Shown in pieces: positions 58,471-64,000 of a DNA stretch of 64,000 bases. Origin of the DNA: Vibrio intestinalis. Its GTDB lineage: Bacteria > Pseudomonadota > Gammaproteobacteria > Enterobacterales > Vibrionaceae. The stretch lies in the NCBI RefSeq assembly GCF_025195085.2, contig NZ_JANAVY020000009.1, positions 62,001 to 126,000 of the forward strand. The letters are read 5' to 3'. Every line of letters starts with the position of its first letter. The stretch's first letter is position 1. The notes below the pieces were generated by a model. The model was not told the origin of the DNA, did no database searches, and worked only from the letters and a program-made list of their open reading frames with translations. The position numbers were made by a program, and so were the translations under genes.

Positions 58471-59127
58471 ATGACTCAAGATGAAATGAAAAAAGAAGCC
58501 GGTTGGGCAGCACTAAAATACGTTGAGAAAGACAGCATTGTTGGCGTTGGTACTGGCTCTACTGTGAATCACTTCATCGATGCACTAGGTACAATCAAAG
58601 ATGATATTAAAGGTGCGGTTTCAAGCTCAGAAGCTTCAACAGCCAAACTAAAAGAGTTAGGTATCGAAGTATTTGACTGTAACGAAGTGGCAAAGCTTGA
58701 TGTTTACGTTGATGGTGCAGATGAAATCAACCCAGCTCGCGATATGATCAAAGGCGGCGGCGCTGCTCTTACTCGTGAAAAGATCGTTGCAGCAATCGCT
58801 GACAAATTTATCTGTATTGTCGATAACACCAAAGCAGTAGACGTGCTAGGTCAGTTCCCACTGCCAGTAGAAGTTATCCCAATGGCACGTTCTTACGTTG
58901 CACGTGAGTTAGTAAAACTAGGTGGCGATCCTGCATACCGTGAAGGTGTGATTACAGATAACGGCAACGTGATCCTAGATGTACACAACATGCAGATTAC
59001 TGAGCCAAAAGAGATGGAAAAAGCAATCAACGCTATCGCAGGTGTAGTAACGGTTGGTCTATTCGCAGCTCGCGGTGCTGATGTGGTTATCACAGGTACG
59101 CCAGAAGGCGCGAAAATCGAAGAATAA
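58471..59127 (+). CDS. rpiA: Ribose-5-phosphate isomerase A
   Basis: 218 aa, the standard length. It interconverts ribose 5-phosphate and ribulose 5-phosphate in the pentose phosphate pathway. Motifs: [37 protein letters not shown] and [15 protein letters not shown] precedes the ATG, and a terminator lies at 59191. serA follows on the same strand, but with its own upstream region. Confidence 0.97.
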   Translation: MTQDEMKKEAGWAALKYVEKDSIVGVGTGSTVNHFIDALGTIKDDIKGAVSSSEASTAKLKELGIEVFDCNEVAKLDVYVDGADEINPARDMIKGGGAALTREKIVAAIADKFICIVDNTKAVDVLGQFPLPVEVIPMARSYVARELVKLGGDPAYREGVITDNGNVILDVHNMQITEPKEMEKAINAIAGVVTVGLFAARGADVVITGTPEGAKIEE

Positions 59128-59190
59128 TCTCTTTCGAGCACAACAGATCGCTTACCATTCGTGTAGGCCAATTCTGTCATTTCTTTACAA

Positions 59191-59217
59191 GCGGCGCTGA
59201 TTAGCGCCGCTTTCTTC
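59191..59217 (+). terminator. Terminator after rpiA
   Basis: GCGGCGCT-GATT-AGCGCCGC followed by TTTCTT. Confidence 0.8.
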
Positions 59218-59306
59218 ATCTAATAATATAAAAATTATTGTTTATTCCGTAATTTTCTTACCCAAGCTGTATTTTTTTTGTTAACTTAATGAGCAGAAGA
59301 CGCACA

Positions 59307-59322
59307 AGGAAAACGTTTGCGC
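59307..59322. promoter_or_regulatory. PurR-like operator upstream of serA
   Basis: Read on the minus strand, GCGCAAACGTTTTCCT agrees with the PurR consensus ACGCAAACGTTTnCnT at all specified positions but the first. It sits about 90 bases before the serA start, just upstream of a TATAAA that could be a -10. This would bring serine, and hence glycine and one-carbon supply, under purine control. Confidence 0.55.
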
Positions 59323-59414
59323 TCCTATAAAGCGGTTAGGAAAACCTCTTTTTAGCCCCTTTAATGCAATGTGCGCCAGTTTAGCCCCCTTTCCCCATTC
59401 AAAGGACGAAGAAA

Positions 59415-60644
59415 ATGGCCAAAGTTTCACTGGAAAAAGACAAAATTAAGATTTTACTGCTCGAAGGGCTTCACCCATCATCTGTAGAAGTCTTGCAAGC
59501 AGCGGGTTACACCAACATCGAATACCACAAAGGCTCGTTACCGGAAGAAGAGCTTTTAGAAGCGGTAAAAGATGCGCATTTCATTGGTATCCGTTCACGT
59601 ACTAACCTATCCAAGCAAGTTATCGATGCGGCTGAAAAGCTCGTAGCGATTGGTTGTTTCTGTATTGGTACTAACCAAGTCGATCTTAATGCTGCGGCTG
59701 TGCGCGGTATTCCAGTGTTTAACGCACCATTTTCCAACACGCGCAGTGTGGCTGAGCTAGTGCTTGGTCAAATTCTACTGTTGCTACGTGGTATCCCTGA
59801 GAAGAACGCTCTTGCTCACCGTGGCATTTGGAAGAAGAGCGCTGATAACTCTTACGAAGCACGTGGTAAGCGCCTAGGCATCATCGGTTATGGTCACATT
59901 GGTACTCAGCTAAGTATCATTGCAGAAAACCTTGGCATGCGCGTTTACTTCTACGATATTGAAAACAAGCTGTCTCTTGGTAACGCGACTCAAGTTCATA
60001 CCATGAGCGAGCTTCTCAACAAGTGTGACGTTATCTCGCTACATGTTCCTGAAACTCCGGGAACTAAGAACATGATGGGTGCAGAAGAGTTTGCCCGCAT
60101 GAAGCCAGGCGCGATTTTCATTAACGCAGCTCGCGGTACAGTGGTAGATATCGAAGCGCTATGTCACTCACTAGAAGCTGGTCACCTATCTGGCGCAGCG
60201 ATTGACGTATTCCCAACCGAACCCAAAACCAATGCAGACCCATTCGAGTCTCCGCTAATGAAATACGATAATGTAATTCTAACGCCTCACGTTGGTGGCT
60301 CTACGCAAGAAGCGCAAGAGAACATTGGTGTTGAAGTGGCAGGTAAGCTAGCGAAATACTCAGACAATGGTTCTACGCTATCAAGTGTGAACTTCCCAGA
60401 GGTTTCACTACCAGAGCACGGCGATTGCTCTCGTCTACTGCACATTCACCAAAACCGTCCGGGCATACTTACGCAGATCAACACCATCTTCGCTGAAGAA
60501 GGTATTAACATTGCAGGTCAGTACCTACAGACATCAGCAGACCTTGGCTACGTGGTGATTGACGTTGAGACCGAGCGCTCGGAAGAAGCATTAGCGAAAC
60601 TGAAGAGCATCGAAGGCACAGTGCGTGCACGTATCCTTCACTAA
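59415..60644 (+). CDS. serA: D-3-phosphoglycerate dehydrogenase
   Basis: 409 aa, near the 410 of E. coli; first enzyme of serine synthesis. NAD-binding motif GYGHIGTQLSIIAE near residue 157, catalytic segments ARGTVVDIEAL and HVGGSTQEAQENIG (active-site histidine), and a C-terminal ACT domain (HIHQNRPGILTQINTIFAE) for feedback by serine. AAAGGA precedes the ATG. A PurR-like operator lies upstream and a terminator follows. Confidence 0.97.
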   Translation: MAKVSLEKDKIKILLLEGLHPSSVEVLQAAGYTNIEYHKGSLPEEELLEAVKDAHFIGIRSRTNLSKQVIDAAEKLVAIGCFCIGTNQVDLNAAAVRGIPVFNAPFSNTRSVAELVLGQILLLLRGIPEKNALAHRGIWKKSADNSYEARGKRLGIIGYGHIGTQLSIIAENLGMRVYFYDIENKLSLGNATQVHTMSELLNKCDVISLHVPETPGTKNMMGAEEFARMKPGAIFINAARGTVVDIEALCHSLEAGHLSGAAIDVFPTEPKTNADPFESPLMKYDNVILTPHVGGSTQEAQENIGVEVAGKLAKYSDNGSTLSSVNFPEVSLPEHGDCSRLLHIHQNRPGILTQINTIFAEEGINIAGQYLQTSADLGYVVIDVETERSEEALAKLKSIEGTVRARILH

Positions 60645-60668
60645 GTTTCTCTAAAACTCTCAAACAAA

Positions 60669-60697
60669 AAAACCACCGAACATTCGGTGGTTTTTTT
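60669..60697. terminator. Terminator between serA and ilvH
   Basis: AAAACCACCGAA and TTCGGTGGTTTT form a tight hairpin flanked by A- and T-runs, usable from both sides. Confidence 0.85.
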
Positions 60698-60721
60698 CAT
60701 CTCTACTCAGTCGTTATTGAG

Positions 60722-61216
60722 TTAAGCCTTAAGCGCTCGCTCTCCTCGCGCAATACCAACTACGCCACTACGTGCCACTTCAATTACATCAGTGACTTCT
60801 GAAAGAGCTTGAATAAACGCATCTAACTTTTCACTGGTACCTGCAAGCTGCACTGTGTATTGCGAAGCCGTCACATCGACTATTTGACCACGGAAGATGT
60901 CGGCGGTGCGTTTTACTTCAGCGCGAGCAAAGCCGCTGGCTTTGACTTTGACCATCAACAGTTCACGCTCAATATGCTCTAGCTCCGACACCTCTTGTAC
61001 TTTAAGTACATCAATCAATTTGTTGAGCTGTTTTTGAATCTGCTCAAGCTCAATATTGTCAGAAATCGTCGTGATATTAAGACGAGATAAGGTTTCGTCA
61101 TCGGTCGGTGATACAGTCAACGACTCAATGTTATAGCCACGCTGAGAGAACAAACCAACCACACGAGATAAAGCACCCGGTTGGTTTTCCATTAGTAGCG
61201 AAATTATATGTCTCAT
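60722..61216 (-). CDS. ilvH: Acetolactate synthase III small subunit
   Basis: 164 aa regulatory subunit. The N-terminal ACT domain (RHIISLLMENQPGALSRVVGLFSQRGYNIESLTV) binds valine for feedback inhibition, and a second ACT-like domain follows. It overlaps the ilvI stop by one base (TAATG), fitting the two-subunit enzyme. Confidence 0.96.
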   Translation of the reverse strand: MRHIISLLMENQPGALSRVVGLFSQRGYNIESLTVSPTDDETLSRLNITTISDNIELEQIQKQLNKLIDVLKVQEVSELEHIERELLMVKVKASGFARAEVKRTADIFRGQIVDVTASQYTVQLAGTSEKLDAFIQALSEVTDVIEVARSGVVGIARGERALKA

Positions 61217-62940
61217 TAGGTAAGCTCCGTTTTACTCAGCCACATCTTATCCATGCCTTCCCCTTTAATTTGCATTGGGTAAACATGCTCAGTTTCATCC
61301 ACGTTGATATCAACAAACACCAAACGATCTTTTAGCTCTAATGCTTGTTTAAGGCCAGATTCAAGTTGATCAGGCGTTTCAATGCGAATCCCTACGTGAC
61401 CGTAAGCCTCTGCTATTGCGGCAAAATCAGGAACAGAACTCATATACGAATTGGAGTGGCGACCTTGGTAGATAATATCTTGCCACTGTTTCACCATACC
61501 CAAGAAACGGTTATTTAAGTTAATGATCTTCACTGGGATATCATATTGCATCGCGGTAGACAGCTCTTGAATATTCATTTGAATACTGCCATCACCGGTT
61601 ACCACCACCACTTCTTCTTCTGGCTTAGCAAACTTAACTCCCATACCCGCAGGCAAACCAAAGCCCATCGTGCCTAGGCCACCAGAGTTGATCCAACGGC
61701 GCGGCTTATTAAATGGGTAGTAAAGCGCTGCGAACATTTGATGCTGACCTACGTCTGAAGCAACATAAGCATCACCATTGGTCAGCTTGTGCAGAGTTTC
61801 AATCACTTGCTGTGGCTTAATACGCTCCGGAGAGGTTTCATAACTCAGACAATTTTTATCACGCCACGTTTGGATTTCATCCCACCACAGGTTAATCGAA
61901 GCTTCATCATTAGTACCGCCTTGCTCTACCAGCAAATCAACCATGCTGTGCAGAACCTTGTCCGCCGAACCAACGATAGGCAAATCCGCTTTCACGTTCT
62001 TAGAGATCGACGAAGGATCGATATCAATGTGCATGATCTTGGCATCCGGACAGTACTTCTCAAGGTTGTTGGTGGTTCGATCATCAAAACGAACCCCAAT
62101 ACCAAAGATCAAATCCGCGTTGTGCATGGCCATGTTGGCTTCATAAGTGCCATGCATGCCCAACATACCAAGTGAGTTTTTGTGCGTACCAGGAAACGCC
62201 CCTAACCCCATCAAGGTACTGACGACAGGAAGGTTAAGCGTATCGGCCAGTTTGAGTAGTGGTGCATCTGCTTCAGAGATAACTGCACCGCCCCCGACAT
62301 ACAGCACTGGCTTTTTCGCTTCTAGTAACGCTTTAAGGCCTTTCTTGATTTGGCCTTTATGACCTGTGGTTGTAGGGCGATATGAGCGCATCGAAAGGGA
62401 AGCAGGATATTCATACGGCAGCTTAATTTGTGGATTAAGCACGTCCTTCGGTAAATCGATTACCACCGGACCTGGTCGGCCAGTAGTTGCAATGTAAAAT
62501 GCCTTCTTGACTGTCTCTGGGATATCTTCCGCTTTCTTTACCAAGAAGCTGTGCTTGACCACAGGACGAGAGACACCAACGATGTCACACTCTTGGAACG
62601 CATCATTACCAATCAGGTTATTGGGTACGTTGCCAGAGATAACGATCATTGGAATAGAATCCATGTACGCGGTGGCAATACCTGTAATGGTATTGGTCGC
62701 ACCGGGACCAGAACACACCAGCACCACACCCGGTTTACCCGTCGCGCGGGCATAGCCATCGGCCATGTGAGTTGCGGCTTGTTCATGACGAACTAATACG
62801 TGTTTAATTTGGTCGGTTTTTGCATGAAGGGCATCGTAAATATCCAAAACGGAACCGCCTGGATAACCGAAGATTTGTTCAACGCTTTCTTCGATGAGAG
62901 ATTGAACCACCATCTCTGCACCGGACAACATTGCTGCCAT
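61216..62940 (-). CDS. ilvI: Acetolactate synthase III large subunit
   Basis: 574 aa thiamine-diphosphate and FAD enzyme of branched-chain amino acid synthesis. The cofactor glutamate lies in the [19 protein letters not shown] region; the FAD domain and the TPP-binding segment [18 protein letters not shown] are present. AAAGGAG stands before the ATG at 62940. In E. coli ilvIH is Lrp-regulated. The leader shows no peptide rich in Leu, Ile or Val, so attenuation is not supported. Confidence 0.96.
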   Translation of the reverse strand: MAAMLSGAEMVVQSLIEESVEQIFGYPGGSVLDIYDALHAKTDQIKHVLVRHEQAATHMADGYARATGKPGVVLVCSGPGATNTITGIATAYMDSIPMIVISGNVPNNLIGNDAFQECDIVGVSRPVVKHSFLVKKAEDIPETVKKAFYIATTGRPGPVVIDLPKDVLNPQIKLPYEYPASLSMRSYRPTTTGHKGQIKKGLKALLEAKKPVLYVGGGAVISEADAPLLKLADTLNLPVVSTLMGLGAFPGTHKNSLGMLGMHGTYEANMAMHNADLIFGIGVRFDDRTTNNLEKYCPDAKIMHIDIDPSSISKNVKADLPIVGSADKVLHSMVDLLVEQGGTNDEASINLWWDEIQTWRDKNCLSYETSPERIKPQQVIETLHKLTNGDAYVASDVGQHQMFAALYYPFNKPRRWINSGGLGTMGFGLPAGMGVKFAKPEEEVVVVTGDGSIQMNIQELSTAMQYDIPVKIINLNNRFLGMVKQWQDIIYQGRHSNSYMSSVPDFAAIAEAYGHVGIRIETPDQLESGLKQALELKDRLVFVDINVDETEHVYPMQIKGEGMDKMWLSKTELT

Positions 62941-63361
62941 ATTTTGCTCCTTTGCCACACTAACCAGTAAGGTCAACTAATTAGAGTGGTTTTACATAGT
63001 CTAGGTCTTATTTGTAGCCTAATTGAAATACTTCCACTTTTTCGCTATGCCTTGCTTTTGTCATAACAAAAAGCAAGCTACCGCAACAAATGTAACGTTT
63101 TCTTTTCAATGAATCCATTGCGACTTTTATCCCATTACAGACACAATGCTAGGTTTCAGACCAATCACAGACCTACCGAGCAGTACTAATCCTTATATCA
63201 GTTTTATCATTGGTAAATAGCAATAAAAAAAGAGAATAATTTTTCATCAACTTTCCTTTCTATTGTCAGACAAGCAGAAAGATTGAGATAAAAAAATCCC
63301 CCAGCTCAGGGTCTACACCAAGCTGGGGGATATTTCATCAATTCGAAAAATTGTTCAGTGA
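62941..63361. other. Intergenic region between the acyl-CoA ligase gene and ilvI
   Basis: 421 bases, AT-rich near 63215-63245. Apart from the terminator at 63296 it shows no open frame, no clear operator and no convincing -35/-10 pair. It should hold the ilvIH promoter on the minus strand. Confidence 0.5.
63296..63331 (-). terminator. Terminator after the acyl-CoA ligase gene
   Basis: ATCCCCCAGCT pairs with AGCTGGGGGAT around a 14-base loop; on the minus strand a run of seven T follows. Confidence 0.85.
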
Positions 63362-64000
63362 TTACTGCTTTTGAGCAGGCTTATCTTTGTACATTTCTTC
63401 GATCTCGTCTTGATACTTGTCGTTAATCACTTTACGACGCAGTTTTTGCGTCGGCGTTAACTCGCCATCATCCATCGAGAAAGCTTTCGGCAGTAGCTTG
63501 AACTTCTTCACTTGTTCAAACTTCGCTAGCTCTTTTTGTAGGTCGTTAACACGCTTTTCAAACATCTCCATCACTTGATGATGCTTTAGTAGCTCCAAAC
63601 GGTCGTGATAAGCAATGTTCAGCTCTTTAGCGTATTCTTCCAAGCTATCAAAACATGGCACGATCAGCGCCGATACAAACTTACGTGTATCTGCGATTAC
63701 CGCGATTTGTTCAATAAAGTGGTCTTTACCAATCGCACCTTCAATCATCTGCGGTGCAATGTACTTGCCGCCAGACGTTTTCATCAGCTCTTTGATACGA
63801 TCAGTAATGAACAGGTTACCATCCTCATTGATATGGCCAGCATCACCTGTCTTCAAGAAACCGTGCTCATCGAACGTTTTCTCGGTCTCTTCCGGCATTT
63901 TGTAATAACCGCGCATCACCATAGGGCCACGAACAAGAATCTCGTTGTTCTCGCCGATTTTCACTTGTGCGCCTGGCATAGACATACCGATTGAGTCAGG
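63362..64000 (-). CDS. Long-chain fatty-acid-CoA ligase, C-terminal part (5' end outside window)
   Basis: The frame is open to the window edge, so this is the last 212 or so codons of an AMP-binding enzyme that makes acyl-CoA from fatty acid, ATP and CoA. Visible motifs are [12 protein letters not shown], the adenylate-forming TGDAG segment ([11 protein letters not shown]), the hinge [17 protein letters not shown] with the conserved lysine, and a long C-terminal domain ([25 protein letters not shown]). The layout fits the FAA1/FadD15-like branch of about 600 aa rather than E. coli FadD. Its substrate range cannot be told. Confidence 0.92.
   Translation of the reverse strand, partial: PDSIGMSMPGAQVKIGENNEILVRGPMVMRGYYKMPEETEKTFDEHGFLKTGDAGHINEDGNLFITDRIKELMKTSGGKYIAPQMIEGAIGKDHFIEQIAVIADTRKFVSALIVPCFDSLEEYAKELNIAYHDRLELLKHHQVMEMFEKRVNDLQKELAKFEQVKKFKLLPKAFSMDDGELTPTQKLRRKVINDKYQDEIEEMYKDKPAQKQ

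Noticed and set aside
62941-63290. Attenuator or leader peptide for ilvIH
   Set aside because: No short frame rich in Leu, Ile or Val and no terminator/antiterminator pair in front of ilvI on the minus strand.
63605-63994. Plus-strand frames opposite the acyl-CoA ligase gene
   Set aside because: They are antisense shadows of a clearly recognisable coding sequence.

Overview
The window is ordinary chromosomal DNA of a gammaproteobacterium, almost certainly a Vibrio or close relative. The evidence is the gene order lepA-lepB-rnc-era-recO-pdxJ-acpS, rpoE-rseABC divergent from nadB, zapA-6S RNA-fau-rpiA-serA, the GspA/GspB (ExeA/ExeB) pair, two ERIC-type repeats, and protein sequences that look vibrionic throughout. 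Coding density is high. I see no prophage, transposase, CRISPR array, tRNA or ribosomal RNA operon. No species is assigned.

Layout. 1-13.2 kb (+): the 3' part of gltB, then gltD (normal NADPH glutamate synthase), a small lipoprotein, a second and longer GltB-like protein (1819 aa), and directly behind it a CysJ-like diflavin reductase. 13.2-21.5 kb: hldE and glnE (-), a chemoreceptor (-) divergent from a K+ channel (+), and a CYTH/CHAD triphosphatase (-). 21.7-24.6 kb (+): a PhoU-like DUF47 protein, a Pit phosphate transporter and an SH3-domain membrane protein. 24.6-28.3 kb: gspA-gspB (-) divergent from cca (+). 28.3-35.3 kb (-): a decayed duplicate of the eno 3' end, eno, pyrG, mazG, an ERIC repeat, relA. 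35.4-39.7 kb: rlmD (-) divergent from barA (+). 39.7-49.1 kb (-): rpoE-rseA-rseB-rseC, then lepA-lepB-rnc-era-recO-pdxJ-acpS with an ERIC repeat behind lepA. 49.4-53.9 kb: nadB (+), sdhE (-), ygfZ and a YbaK-domain protein (+), a 605-base gap rich in RNA-like structure, and a 68-aa unknown protein. 53.9-57.0 kb (-): ygfB-ubiH-ubiI. 57.2-60.6 kb (+): zapA, 6S RNA, fau, rpiA, serA. 60.7-64.0 kb (-): ilvI-ilvH and the end of a long-chain acyl-CoA ligase.

The most unusual item is the gltB2/diflavin-reductase pair at 5.9-13.2 kb. A complete GltB-type protein (amidotransferase, central, FMN and GXGXG domains) lacks its own GltD partner but is followed after 31 bases by a protein that looks like CysJ, the NADPH-FAD-FMN subunit of sulfite reductase. 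Its iron-sulfur cysteines are spaced differently from the neighbouring normal GltB and it carries about 200 extra C-terminal residues. This suggests a glutamate-synthase-like enzyme fed electrons by a diflavin reductase instead of GltD. Other points worth following are the decayed eno duplication whose terminator stem kept pairing through a compensatory change, a candidate small RNA at 53.2-53.35 kb, a PurR-like operator in front of serA, and two ERIC repeats that each abut a stop codon.
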